Notes: generated from the letters alone by a model not told the origin. A stretch of DNA of 64,000 nucleotides from Streptomyces sp. NBC_01451 (GCF_036227485.1 NZ_CP109479.1:868001-932000); one strand, 5' to 3'; positions 17,230 through 25,479 are shown, counted from the stretch's first letter. Program-made: numbers and translations.

Positions 17230-17733
17230 TCAGGCCTTCTCCCCCACCAGTTCGTCGGCGATGTGCCCCGCCCACTCCTCGATCCGGGGGAAGTCCCTGA
17301 AGTCGCCGCCCTTCCCGTTGCGCACGATCCCCTCTGCGATCCATCCCTTCGCGCCCTCTTCGAGGCAGCCGCCGAAGGTGACGTGTTCCCTGGCGCCGAG
17401 CCTGATCATGGCCCGCTTCACTCCGGGTACGGGCGGGATGTCCCGCTCCGAGGCCGAGGAATCGAGCGGGCCGCTGCTGAACATCCACAGCGGGCGTCCG
17501 GCCAGTGCCCGCCGGTGATGCCGGACGAAGCGGCGGGCGTGCTTGTGCCAGCGCCCGGCGTACAGGCCGCCTCCGACCACCACGGCCTCGTACGACGCCA
17601 CGCTCGCCACGGACCGGGCGGGCAGTACGTCGACCGTCAGGCCGTCCTTGCGCAGGACCTTGGCCACGGCCTCGGCGATCCCGGCGGTCGATCCGTTCGT
17701 CGTTCCGTAGGTGACCAACACGCTGCTGGGCAT
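17230..17733 (-). CDS. Flavodoxin-domain protein
   Basis: 167 residues. SSVLVTYGTTNGSTAGIAEA is the FMN phosphate-binding loop of flavodoxins, and the following EAVVVGGGLYAGRWHKHAR and PLWMFSSGPLD match the HemG/flavodoxin_5-like group. It could transfer electrons or serve as a flavin-linked oxidoreductase; no partner reductase is adjacent. A GAGAGGAGG site precedes ATG 17733. It lies in a same-strand run (GNAT, CBS, flavodoxin, nitroreductase, Rv1733c-like) with short gaps and no internal 14-bp box, suggesting one operon from the promoter at 21.3 kb. Confidence 0.88.
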   Translation of the reverse strand: MPSSVLVTYGTTNGSTAGIAEAVAKVLRKDGLTVDVLPARSVASVASYEAVVVGGGLYAGRWHKHARRFVRHHRRALAGRPLWMFSSGPLDSSASERDIPPVPGVKRAMIRLGAREHVTFGGCLEEGAKGWIAEGIVRNGKGGDFRDFPRIEEWAGHIADELVGEKA

Positions 17734-17765
17734 GGCGGTCCGCCTCCTCTCGTGTGGTGCGCGGG

Positions 17766-18497
17766 TCAGATCTTGCGCAGCCAGTCGTCGGCGACGCCGT
17801 GCAGCGCCTGTTCGGCGGGCTTGATGTGCGTGTCGTCCAGCCGGTAGGTGAGTTTGTCGACCACACCGACCACGCCGTCGATCTGGCGTGTCATGGAGAC
17901 GGCGATCTCCGTCTCGCTCTTGCGTTCCATTTGGCCCGACAGCGTGACCACGCCCTCCGTGACGAAGACGTCCGTACTGCGCGGCGGCAGCCACAGCGCC
18001 CGGACGAGGACCTCGTTGATGACCACGTCGCGGATCTCGGCGTCCGGCCGCAGGAAGACCTGGAGCAGGTCGCGCCGGGTGACGATGCCGACGAGCCGCT
18101 GTTCCTCGTCGAGAACGGGAAGCCGTTCGATGCGGCGCTTGGCCATGGTCCGGGCGGCCTCGACGATGGTGTCGTCGGCGTGGACCGTGACGGGCGGCTC
18201 GGTCATGAGCCGGCCGGCTGTGCGGGCTTCGGCCTTCCCCGCCCGCCTCCGGGCGCCGCGTGTCAGACCGGCGAGGCGGTGGCGACGCTTCGGCTCGTAG
18301 GGGTCGGGGGTCGCCGCCTGGCGGAGCATCAGGTCCGTCTCGGAGACGACTCCGATGACCTTCTCGTCCTCGTCGACCACCGGCAGTCCGCTGATCCGGT
18401 GGTCGGCGAGCAACCGGGCCACTTCCTTGAACGGGGTGCCGTACGTGACCCGGACGACCTCGGTGGTCATCACGGAGCCGACCTTGTCGTGCTTCAT
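17766..18497 (-). CDS. CBS domain-pair protein with BON domain
   Basis: 243 residues. CBS 1 about 1-60 (MKHDKVGSVMTTEVVRVTYG) and CBS 2 about 95-155 (AGRLMTEPPVTVHADDTIV) are joined by a basic linker (KRRHRLAGLTRGARRRAGK); the BON domain is about 170-225 ([19 protein letters not shown]). The protein at 41460 shares this exact layout, including the basic linker and a C-terminal tryptophan-containing tail, so the two are a recent pair. AGGAGGAACAGCC precedes ATG 18497. It is 12 bp downstream of the GNAT gene. Sensor or regulatory role inferred. Confidence 0.9.
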   Translation of the reverse strand: MKHDKVGSVMTTEVVRVTYGTPFKEVARLLADHRISGLPVVDEDEKVIGVVSETDLMLRQAATPDPYEPKRRHRLAGLTRGARRRAGKAEARTAGRLMTEPPVTVHADDTIVEAARTMAKRRIERLPVLDEEQRLVGIVTRRDLLQVFLRPDAEIRDVVINEVLVRALWLPPRSTDVFVTEGVVTLSGQMERKSETEIAVSMTRQIDGVVGVVDKLTYRLDDTHIKPAEQALHGVADDWLRKI

Positions 18498-18509
18498 GGC
18501 TGTTCCTCC

Positions 18510-21203
18510 TCAGCGAAGCCTGCGCAGATAGGGGTCCTGGGGCCTGCGGGGCAGCAGGCGTACACGCGCATCGAGCACACTGACGCCGCCCGGTGTCGCG
18601 AGAACGGGGTTGAAGTCGGCCTCGGCCAGCTGCGGCAGGTCGCTCGCCATGCGGGACAGGCGCAGCAGGAGTTGTTCGAGGCCTTCGAGGTCGACGGGCC
18701 CGGCGCCGTGCGCGCCGAACAGGAGCGGGGCGCAGCGCGGGGCCGTGATCAGGTCGTGGACGTCGTGGTCGGTGAGCGGGGCGAGCCTGGCGGCGTGGTC
18801 CGCGAGGACTTCGGTGGCCGTGCCGCCGAGTCCGAAGAGGACGAGCGGGCCGAAGACCTGGTCCTGGACGACACCGGCGAACAGTTCCGTGCCGCGGTCG
18901 GCGAGCGGCTGTACGACCACCCCGGTCAGCAGGCCGGCGAACCGGGTCTCCAGGTCCCGGTAGGCGGCGCGGACCTGGGAGTCGCCGCGCAGGTCGAGGT
19001 GGACGGCATGCTGTTCGCTCTTGTGCACGAGTCCGGGCCAGTGGGCCTTCATGACCACCCGGCCGTCGAAGCCCCGCAGCCGGTCGGCTGCGAGCACGGC
19101 GTCGTCCTCGGTCTCGGCCCAGGCCCAGGCGAGCTGGGGAATGCCGTAGCAGCCGAGGAGTTCGGCGCATTCGCGCGGGTCGAGCCAGCCGCCGTCGGGG
19201 TGCGTGTCGAGGTAGGCCGCGACGACCGCGTGGGCACGTGCCGTGTCGACGCCGTCGAGGTCGGGGACGGTACCCGCGGGGCGGGCGAGCCAGGCCGCAC
19301 GGTGGGCCGCGTGGGCCAACGCCCGTGCCGCTGCCTGGGGTTCGGCGTATGCGGGGACGGTGCCGCCGTCCGCGGCGGGCAACAGCTCGACCGGCAGGGC
19401 CTGTTCGAGTCGTACCGCGGCGATCGGCTTGGTCCGCCGCGCGGACGCGTGGGTGAGGGCCCGGACGAGGTCGTCGCCCGTCGCCTCGGCGACCGCCGTG
19501 GGAACGAGGGCCACCAGGACGGCGTCGACGCCGCCGTACCGCATGATCCGGTCCACACAGTCCGTGAGCTGCGCCTCCGTGACCGCGGCGCTGGCGTCGA
19601 CCGGGTTGCCGACGGCCGCGCCTTCGGGCAGCACGGCGAGCAGATCGTCGATCAGCTCCGCACCGGGAGCGGGCAGGGAGAGCCCGGCCTCGGCGCAGGC
19701 GTCCGCCGCGAGTACGCCGGCTCCGCCCGCGTTGGTGACGATCGCGACGCGGGGCCCGGCCGGCAGCGGCTGGGAGTGCAGAAGGGCGGCTGCCTCCAGC
19801 AGTTCGCCCACCGAGCGGGTGGCGGTGATGCCCGCCTGGGTGAAGAGCGCGCCCCGGGTCATGGTGCGGGTGGCGGCAGCAGCGGTGTGCGAGGCGGCAG
19901 CGCGGCGGCCCGCGTCGGTACGGCCGGCGTCCACGGTCAGCACCGGCATCCGGCGGGTGACCCGGCGGGCGGTGCGGGAGAAGGCGCGCGGCTTGCCGAA
20001 GGACTCCAGGTGCAGCAGGGCGAGATCGGTGCGGCCGTCGCTCTCCCACCACTGGAGCATGTCGTTGCCGCTGACGTCGTACTTGTCGCCCAGCGACACG
20101 AACGTGGAGACCCCGATGCCGAGCCGGGACATCCCGTCCAGCAGAGCGATGCCGACACCGCCGGACTGGACGGCGACACCCGCGGTGCCGGGGCGCGGAC
20201 GGCCGACGGCGAAGGTGGCGTCGAGGCACAGCTCCGGGTCGGTGTTGGTGATGCCGAGGCAGTTGGGGCCGACGAGCCGCATGCCGTACGTGCGGCAGGC
20301 CGTCAGCAGGGCCTGGGCCTGGCCCGCGTCCAGTCCTGCGGTGATGACGAGCAGGGCCCGCACGCCCGCCTTGCCGCACTCCTCGGCGGTGTCCGGGACC
20401 ACGGCGGCGGGTACGGCGAGCACCGCGAGGTCGGGCGTCCTGGGCAGGGCTCCGACCGACGGGTGGCAAGGCACGCCGAGGATCGACTGTGCCGCGGGGT
20501 TCACCGCGAACAGGCGCCCGGCGTAGCCCTCCGCGTGCAGCTTGTGCAGCACCGCCCGGCCCACCGAGCCCGGCTTGCGCCCGGCGCCGACGACCACGAC
20601 CACCTCCGGCCGCAACAGCGGCTTCAGACTGACGACACCGGCGGTGCGCTCGCGCTCCTCCACGGCCGTGAGGTAGGTGTCGCTCTGGTCGAGCTCGATG
20701 GTGCAGCGCACCTCCGGGCCCTCGAAGCGGCGCGCCGTACGCAGGCCGAGGTCGGCGAAGAGCCGCAGCACCTCGTGGTTCTCGCTCAGCGCGTCGGCCG
20801 TGAACGTGGTGATGCCCTCGGCACGGGCGGCCGAGACGAGATGTTCGACGAGGAGGGTGCCGACACCCCGGTGGTGCAGTCCGTCGGCCACCGCGATGGA
20901 GATGTCGGCCGCGTCCCCGGTGCCGCCGGTGACGTACTCGGCGAGGCCGATGACCCTGCCCTCCGTCTCGGCCACCAGAGCCCGGTGGCCGGGATGCGCA
21001 GGAGCGCAGGCCTGGTCGGCGGCGAGTTCGGCCGAGCGCCGGCTCGTCCCGAAGAACCGCAACCGCAGGTTCTCGGGGGACATCTCCTCGTAGAACCCCT
21101 GCAACTGTTCGTGGTCGGCCCGCTCCACCGGGCGGATGCACACGGTGGTGCCGTCCGCGAGCAGAGCGTGGACGGTGGGGCTGCTGAAAGCGTCATCCCT
21201 CAT
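18510..21203 (-). CDS. GNAT-acyl-CoA synthetase (ADP-forming)-like protein, probable protein lysine acetyltransferase
   Basis: 897 residues. The GNAT domain comes first (about 15-170; acetyl-CoA loop HHRGVGTLLVEHLV). Then an NDP-forming acyl-CoA synthetase-like part: CoA-binding Rossmann (about 200-320, VVVVGAGRKPGSVGRAV), flavodoxin-like subdomains (VAVQSGGVGIALLDGM), and a C-terminal ATP-grasp region (about 665-897). This architecture is that of Pat enzymes, which acetylate and silence acyl-CoA synthetases. The catalytic histidine expected in active synthetases was not identified with confidence, so the second half may be regulatory. GGAGGAAA precedes ATG 21203. Tandem boxes lie at 21266-21301. 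Confidence 0.85.
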   Translation of the reverse strand: MRDDAFSSPTVHALLADGTTVCIRPVERADHEQLQGFYEEMSPENLRLRFFGTSRRSAELAADQACAPAHPGHRALVAETEGRVIGLAEYVTGGTGDAADISIAVADGLHHRGVGTLLVEHLVSAARAEGITTFTADALSENHEVLRLFADLGLRTARRFEGPEVRCTIELDQSDTYLTAVEERERTAGVVSLKPLLRPEVVVVVGAGRKPGSVGRAVLHKLHAEGYAGRLFAVNPAAQSILGVPCHPSVGALPRTPDLAVLAVPAAVVPDTAEECGKAGVRALLVITAGLDAGQAQALLTACRTYGMRLVGPNCLGITNTDPELCLDATFAVGRPRPGTAGVAVQSGGVGIALLDGMSRLGIGVSTFVSLGDKYDVSGNDMLQWWESDGRTDLALLHLESFGKPRAFSRTARRVTRRMPVLTVDAGRTDAGRRAAASHTAAAATRTMTRGALFTQAGITATRSVGELLEAAALLHSQPLPAGPRVAIVTNAGGAGVLAADACAEAGLSLPAPGAELIDDLLAVLPEGAAVGNPVDASAAVTEAQLTDCVDRIMRYGGVDAVLVALVPTAVAEATGDDLVRALTHASARRTKPIAAVRLEQALPVELLPAADGGTVPAYAEPQAAARALAHAAHRAAWLARPAGTVPDLDGVDTARAHAVVAAYLDTHPDGGWLDPRECAELLGCYGIPQLAWAWAETEDDAVLAADRLRGFDGRVVMKAHWPGLVHKSEQHAVHLDLRGDSQVRAAYRDLETRFAGLLTGVVVQPLADRGTELFAGVVQDQVFGPLVLFGLGGTATEVLADHAARLAPLTDHDVHDLITAPRCAPLLFGAHGAGPVDLEGLEQLLLRLSRMASDLPQLAEADFNPVLATPGGVSVLDARVRLLPRRPQDPYLRRLR

Positions 21204-21265
21204 CGCGGGTTTCCTCCAGGTCTCTTGACACTCACAGCGTCCAGCGCGACGGGGCGGAGCCCCAT

Positions 21266-21301
21266 GGGCTGTCCGGGGGCGGAAGGAGGGCCGACCGGCC
21301 C
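21266..21301. promoter_or_regulatory. Tandem DosR-like boxes upstream of GNAT-led operon
   Basis: GGGCTG-TC-CGGGGG at 21266-21279 and the perfect-arm box GGGCCG-AC-CGGCCC at 21288-21301; starts are 22 bp apart. They lie about 63 bp before ATG 21203 on the minus strand. Confidence 0.6.
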
Positions 21302-21350
21302 TCAAAGAACGGCCGGGTCTCCTGTGCTCCGGTCGCCCGTGGGCCAGGAC

Positions 21351-22253
21351 TCAGTCGTGGGGTACGACGGCCACGGGGCAGCCGACATGACGGATGGCGG
21401 CGTGGGTGACGGGGCCGGTGCGCGGGCCCAGCGGACGCTCGGCGAGCCGGTGTCCGACGACGAGCAGACTCGCTCCCGTGGCGGCCCGGACGAGCACCGA
21501 CTGGGCCCTGCCCTCCGCGACGGTCTCCGTGACCTCTATCTCGGGATACTTGTCCCGCCACACCTGCAGCACGGCGGACAGGAAGCCCTGCCACTCCTCG
21601 GCACGCCGGGTCTCGTCGATCAGCCCGATCTCGCCCGGTCCGAGGCTGAGCGGCGACGGCGTCTGCCAGGCGTGCACCACCCGCAGCCGCGCGCCGCGCA
21701 GCCCGGCCGCCTCGAAGGCGAACTCGATCACCTCGTCGCACGCCTCGTCGAGGTCGATGCCCAGCACCACGTCTCCGTGCGCGGTCGGGGCCGGGTCGTT
21801 CCCGTCCCGCGCCGGCGGGTGTTCGTCCGGCGTCTCCGCCGGGGCCCGCACGAGGACCACCGGCCGCGTGGCCCGCGCCACCACTCCGAGCGCCACCGAC
21901 CCCACCAGGAATCCGGTGAGTCCGCTCAGCCCGCGCGAGCCCAGGACCAGCACGTCGGCCTGCTCCGCCGCACGCAGCAACGCCTGCGTGGCCGGCCCCT
22001 CCTGCTGTTCGTCGTGGATCCGCACGCCCGGGCACGCCTCGCGGACGCGCTCCTCCGCCCGACGCAGCACCTGCCGTCCCAGATGACGCTGGACCGCGCC
22101 CGTACGCTCGCCCTCCGCGGAACGTGGGGTCCAGTTCCTGACGTGCACCAGCCGCAGCGCCCGGCCGCGGCGTCCGGCCTCACCGGCCGCCCACTCCGCG
22201 GCGGCCAGGCTCTCGGCGGATCCGTCCACACCTACGATCACGGGCGCAAGCAT
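21351..22253 (-). CDS. Universal stress protein, two Usp domains
   Basis: 300 residues made of two UspA folds (about 1-145 and 160-300). The first holds the ATP-binding loop VLGSRGLSGLTGFLVGSV (G-2x-G-9x-G-S). The second ends [18 protein letters not shown], the tail shared by the six Usp proteins of this window. Tandem-domain Usp proteins of this type dominate the mycobacterial DosR regulon. ATG 22253 follows GGAGGGAC. Boxes at 22322-22356 lie 70-100 bp upstream. Cytoplasmic; the process it protects is unknown. Confidence 0.93.
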   Translation of the reverse strand: MLAPVIVGVDGSAESLAAAEWAAGEAGRRGRALRLVHVRNWTPRSAEGERTGAVQRHLGRQVLRRAEERVREACPGVRIHDEQQEGPATQALLRAAEQADVLVLGSRGLSGLTGFLVGSVALGVVARATRPVVLVRAPAETPDEHPPARDGNDPAPTAHGDVVLGIDLDEACDEVIEFAFEAAGLRGARLRVVHAWQTPSPLSLGPGEIGLIDETRRAEEWQGFLSAVLQVWRDKYPEIEVTETVAEGRAQSVLVRAATGASLLVVGHRLAERPLGPRTGPVTHAAIRHVGCPVAVVPHD

Positions 22254-22321
22254 GATGTGTCCCTCCGGTCCCTGAACTCCCCGTCACTGCCAGCGTCACA
22301 CCGCACACGACCGGCAGGTAT

Positions 22322-22356
22322 GGGCCACCGGGTCTCGCTCCGGGACCATCCGGCCC
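22322..22356. promoter_or_regulatory. Tandem DosR-like boxes upstream of Usp gene at 22253
   Basis: GGGCCA-CC-GGGTCT at 22322-22335 and GGACCA-TC-CGGCCC at 22343-22356, 21 bp apart. On the minus strand the second reads GGGCCG-GA-TGGTCC. Confidence 0.5.
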
Positions 22357-22440
22357 ATGCCGGACCGGAGTTGGCAGAACCGCGCTCGAAATGTGGGTCC
22401 GCGACCGGGGCGATCGCGTGCGACCGTCACTACGGGAGCA

Positions 22441-22760
22441 CCAGTCGCCCGGGGCGAACCCGGACGAGGACGGCTCCGGCAGCGGCAGCGGCAGGGGGCC
22501 GAGCCCCGGAGCCCCGTCCCTGGTCTCCGGGCCGGTCGGGCCGCGCCGGACGAGGTCGAGGGTGCCGGCCATGGCACCCAGGTGGATGTCCTCGCCGGCG
22601 GTGCCCCCAGGTCGTGCACGACGATGCCGGCACCGTGCCGCGGCGGGCGCGCCCGGGTGTCCTCCATGACGACGGCTCGGCCGGCGGGGACACCGGTCCG
22701 GCGGACCGCCTCCAGGAACAGGCCGGGCTGCGGAGTGCCCGCCGCCACCGTGGCAGCCGT
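22441..22760 (-). pseudogene. Remnant of a HAD phosphatase-GH65 phosphorylase fusion gene
   Basis: Two conserved fragments lie in order on the minus strand but in different frames. The first (about 22760-22653; GTPQPGLFLEAVRRTGV, then AVVMEDT) matches the HAD beta-phosphoglucomutase motif normally reading GKPxPDxFL..VVFED. The second (22608-22441; AGEDIHLGAMAGTLDLVRRG, then ETRDG) matches the C-terminus of glycoside hydrolase family 65 phosphorylases. Actinomycetes have HAD-GH65 fusions of about 1000 residues in that order. Here nearly all the middle is gone and the frame is broken. So it is a decayed gene, not a functional enzyme. Confidence 0.6.
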
Positions 22761-22797
22761 GACGGTCCTGGCGGAGGGGCGGTTCGGGCCTCGCCGC

Positions 22798-22870
22798 GGG
22801 ACGTTCGGCCCGGCCGGCCCTCACACCGGCGGTTGGGGCCACTCGGCCCGGCCGGCGACCCGGTCGGCCT
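22798..22870. promoter_or_regulatory. Cluster of three DosR-like boxes
   Basis: GGGACG-TT-CGGCCC at 22798-22811, GGGCCA-CT-CGGCCC at 22836-22849 and GACCCG-GT-CGGCCT at 22857-22870 (last two 21 bp apart). They lie upstream of the small gene at 23036, about 165 bp away, and also in front of the GH65 remnant on the minus strand. Confidence 0.55.
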
Positions 22871-23035
22871 CTGGGCGGCTCGGCGCTGGGGCCGGAGACT
22901 GAGGACGAGGTCCGCAACGGGGTTCGTCACGACCGATGTCCGACCGTCCGACGGGCGCCGGTGCGTGCCCTGTCGACGACTCGCGGCATCGGGCGGAACC
23001 CGGTGTTCCGAGCGGACGAACGGAGGCAGGAAACC

Positions 23036-23260
23036 ATGATCCCTCTCATTCTGATCGGCGCGGCCGTACTGGGCGCGTGCCTGGTGTTCGGCTACAGCTC
23101 CTTCATGGTCGGCTTCATCCTCATGGCCGCCGGCGTCCTCGGGCTCATCGCGTTCATGGCCACGCCCGGAATGGTCCGGCGTCCCGGCGAACGAGAGACG
23201 ATCATCGAGGAACGGCACTTCATCGGCGATCACGACGACCACCGGCACTACCGCACGTGA
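23036..23260 (+). CDS. Small membrane protein, DUF6458-like
   Basis: 74 residues: two close hydrophobic stretches (IPLILIGAAVLGACLVFG, then FMVGFILMAAGVLGLIAFM) followed by a charged, His- and Asp-rich tail (HFIGDHDDHRHYRT). The VGFILMAAGVLGLI segment resembles the DUF6458 family of small actinobacterial membrane proteins. ATG 23036 follows GGAGGCAGG; the longer frame from 22961 has no site. The His/Asp tail could bind metal, but this is speculation. Function unknown. Confidence 0.75.
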   Translation: MIPLILIGAAVLGACLVFGYSSFMVGFILMAAGVLGLIAFMATPGMVRRPGERETIIEERHFIGDHDDHRHYRT

Positions 23261-23397
23261 CGTGACCGGCAGCGTGCTTCGGGGCATCGGCTCCCGAAGC
23301 ACGCTGCGACGGACGAGCAGGACGAGACGAGCAGTCGGACACCCCCGGCCGCTGCCCGCGCGATCTGCCGGAGTGTTCTGCCGGAGTGGCGCTCGTG

Positions 23398-24267
23398 TCA
23401 CTCGCAGGACGTGCGCAGCACTTCGGCGTCTTCGACGATGTGGCGGAGATCCGCCACGAACCGGGCCGCGGGTGCCCCGTCGATCACGTTGTGGTCGAAG
23501 GTGACCGTCAGATCCAGCACCTCGCGCACCACTGTCCGCCCGTCCAGGACACGGGGTTGCTCGGTCACCCCACCGACCACGATCTGCAGGGACATCAGCG
23601 TCGGCGGGGCGATCCCGAACCCGCCGCCGGCGCCGTACATACCGACCGCCGAGACCGCGACGGTCCCCGTCCGCTGCCGCAGCCGCACGGACCGGGCCAG
23701 CACCGCGTACATCGCCGGCATCAGGCCTGGGATCCGGGTCAGGGTGGGGCCGAAGCGGTCCAGCAACCGCCCCGTGTCGGTGATCGCGTGGTCCGCCTTG
23801 ACGCTCCTCAGCTCTGCCGTGAGGTCCTGGACGTCGCGCACGTCGGCGTCCCGCAGAACGTGCGGGAGCGCGAAGAGTCCCTGCGCCGTCTCCACTTCCA
23901 CCAGCGTCACCACGTCGACGTGCTGATGGCGCACCAGGCGGCCTCGCCAGTTCCGGTAGGCGTGGGCGTGCGGGTGCCCGGCCGCGGCCCGGGCCACGGA
24001 CGCCACCACGAACGCGGTGAAGGACAACGGGCGGCCGGACACGGCGAGGAGCTGGCGGGCCGTCGTGACGTCGAGTGCGACCAGGCTGTGCATGGCCGCC
24101 ATGCGTCGGCCTGCCCGCTCGGCGGCGATCACCAGCAGCCGGCTCGACGGGAAGGGCCCGATGTCGGTCCCTCGCGGTCGGCCCGCGGTCCCCGTGGCCG
24201 ACCGCCGCAGGGTACCGCCCGTGCTCGGCGAGACGGTCTCGCCCCTCCTCGTACCGAAGTCACCCAT
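23398..24267 (-). CDS. 2-oxoacid dehydrogenase E2-like acyltransferase domain protein without lipoyl domain
   Basis: 289 residues matching only the catalytic (CAT-like) domain of dihydrolipoamide acyltransferases; no lipoyl or peripheral-subunit-binding domain. The active-site signature is present as FDHNVIDGAPAARFV near the C-terminus, keeping the catalytic His and Asp but with Asn where E2 enzymes have Arg (DHRxxDG). Near the N-terminus RLLVIAAERAGRRMAAMHSL recalls the E2 substrate-channel region. Such stand-alone proteins occur in actinomycetes; their acyl acceptor is unknown. GAGGAGGAA precedes ATG 24267, and one box lies 37 bp upstream (24304). Confidence 0.82.
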   Translation of the reverse strand: MGDFGTRRGETVSPSTGGTLRRSATGTAGRPRGTDIGPFPSSRLLVIAAERAGRRMAAMHSLVALDVTTARQLLAVSGRPLSFTAFVVASVARAAAGHPHAHAYRNWRGRLVRHQHVDVVTLVEVETAQGLFALPHVLRDADVRDVQDLTAELRSVKADHAITDTGRLLDRFGPTLTRIPGLMPAMYAVLARSVRLRQRTGTVAVSAVGMYGAGGGFGIAPPTLMSLQIVVGGVTEQPRVLDGRTVVREVLDLTVTFDHNVIDGAPAARFVADLRHIVEDAEVLRTSCE

Positions 24268-24303
24268 GGTGTTCCTCCTCGACCGGCGTTGGTCTACGCT
24301 CCG

Positions 24304-24317
24304 GCGACGATCGGCCC
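24304..24317. promoter_or_regulatory. DosR-like box upstream of E2-like gene
   Basis: GCGACG-AT-CGGCCC at 24304-24317, which on the minus strand starts with a full GGGCCG half-site. It lies 36 bp before ATG 24267. A second copy at the 22-bp spacing is very weak. Confidence 0.45.
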
Positions 24318-24357
24318 GGAAGTCGTCTCCGGGTCGGCAGCCACGGTCGTGCACCTC

Positions 24358-24555
24358 TCACAGGCGGACCGGAGGGTGATGCCGCACAGGCGTCGGCCGG
24401 TGCGGTGCCGGCGTCGGTGGCCTGGGGCTGCGACGGCGCAGCAGCCGTACGGCGAACTCGTCGAACACCGCGGCAAGCACGGCCGTCATGCCCATGGCCA
24501 AGACCAGCAGGACGGCGAACCGCTCCCAGAACTCCGGTGTGAGACTCGTACCCAC
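24358..24555 (-). CDS. Small single-pass membrane protein of the VGTSLTPEFW family (copy 1)
   Basis: 65 residues from GTG 24555, beginning VGTSLTPEFWERFAVLLVLA. One hydrophobic helix (about 12-33) is followed by a basic, proline-rich tail. The start was chosen because the same VGTSLTPEFW opening follows a GTG in the paralogue at 48719-48931, and a GGGGTGAGG site lies before it. Three 14-bp boxes (24626-24683) precede it, which argues that this short frame is a real, regulated gene. I do not recognise the family or a function. Confidence 0.72.
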   Translation of the reverse strand: MGTSLTPEFWERFAVLLVLAMGMTAVLAAVFDEFAVRLLRRRSPRPPTPAPHRPTPVRHHPPVRL

Positions 24556-24625
24556 TGTCCTCACCCCCTCGAATCAGTACTCTTCCCTGTCCTCCCAGCC
24601 AACCCCGAAGCAGATCGGGACGCAT

Positions 24626-24683
24626 GAGCCGACCGGCCCGGACCTGGGCCCTGAACGGCCCTCGCACCAGGGTCCGTAAGGGA
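24626..24683. promoter_or_regulatory. Triple DosR-like box array
   Basis: GAGCCG-AC-CGGCCC at 24626-24639, GCCCTG-AA-CGGCCC at 24648-24661 and GGGTCC-GT-AAGGGA at 24670-24683. Each start is exactly 22 bp after the last. The array lies 70-130 bp upstream of GTG 24555 (minus strand). Confidence 0.6.
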
Positions 24684-24690
24684 CTCACCC

Positions 24691-25413
24691 TCATACGCCG
24701 GCGCCGGTTCCCGATGGCTGTGCCGTCGGGCCGTCGTCCGGGGCATCCGGGTCGAGGTCCCGACGGCGGGGCGGCCCCGCGAGCGCGCAGTCCACGTCCA
24801 CGACGCCTTCGACCGCCCGTACCAGCCGTACGGTGACGGGCACGAGGGTGGTGTCCCCGATCCTGCCGGTGAGCTTCACGGCTCCGTCGCGCACCTCCAC
24901 CCGGATCGGTTCGAGCGGTTCGGGGAACAGGTGGGCGACGACCTCGTGCCGGATCTCCTCGGCGATGTCCTCGTCGTCGCGGAGGAAGACCTTGAGCAGG
25001 TCGGACCGGCTGACGATGCCCTGGAGGGCGCCTTCGCCGTCCACCACGGGCAGCCGCTTCACCCTGCCGCGTGCCATGATCCGGGCCGCCTGGGCGAGCG
25101 GCACGTCCGCGAGGACGGTGATCGCCGGTGCCGTCATCAGTTCCTCGGCGGTCACACCGCCGGCCTTGACCAGGTCGGACAGGCGCCGCAGCTGGGTGTA
25201 CCGGTCCGGGTCTCCGTCGCGGAACGCCTCCTTGGGCAGCAGGTCGGCCTCGGAGACGACCCCGACGACCAGACGTCCGTCCTCCAGCACGGGCATGGCA
25301 CTGACCTTCCACCGCTGCATGGTCTTCACGATGTCCTTGAACGTCGCTCCCCGGCCGAGGGCGACGACGGTGCGGGTCATCACATCGCTCACGATGTGCG
25401 GAGTGCCGTGCAT
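24691..25413 (-). CDS. CBS domain-pair protein with BON domain
   Basis: 240 residues. CBS 1 about 1-62 (HIVSDVMTRTVVALGRGATF), CBS 2 about 85-145 (EELMTAPAITVLADVPLA) and a BON-like tail (about 165-215, VRVEVRDGAVKLTGRIGDTT). It is closest within the window to the CBS protein in the hydrogenase operon at 12188 (both have MPVLE/LPVLA...[14 protein letters not shown]). ATG 25413 follows GGGAGGAC. It is divergent from the Usp gene at 25717, with boxes at 25480 and 25596-25630 between. Sensor role inferred. Confidence 0.9.
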   Translation of the reverse strand: MHGTPHIVSDVMTRTVVALGRGATFKDIVKTMQRWKVSAMPVLEDGRLVVGVVSEADLLPKEAFRDGDPDRYTQLRRLSDLVKAGGVTAEELMTAPAITVLADVPLAQAARIMARGRVKRLPVVDGEGALQGIVSRSDLLKVFLRDDEDIAEEIRHEVVAHLFPEPLEPIRVEVRDGAVKLTGRIGDTTLVPVTVRLVRAVEGVVDVDCALAGPPRRRDLDPDAPDDGPTAQPSGTGAGV

Positions 25414-25479
25414 GGCGTCCTCCCATGTGCTCGTATCGCGCCACACCTTCAGCGTCGGCCATGGACCCACCGGGGGCAT

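Noticed and set aside
17754..23039. Open frame of 1761 codons on the plus strand opposite the CBS, GNAT and Usp genes
   Set aside because: Repetitive, charged sequence with no domain; it is the antisense shadow of three recognisable minus-strand genes.
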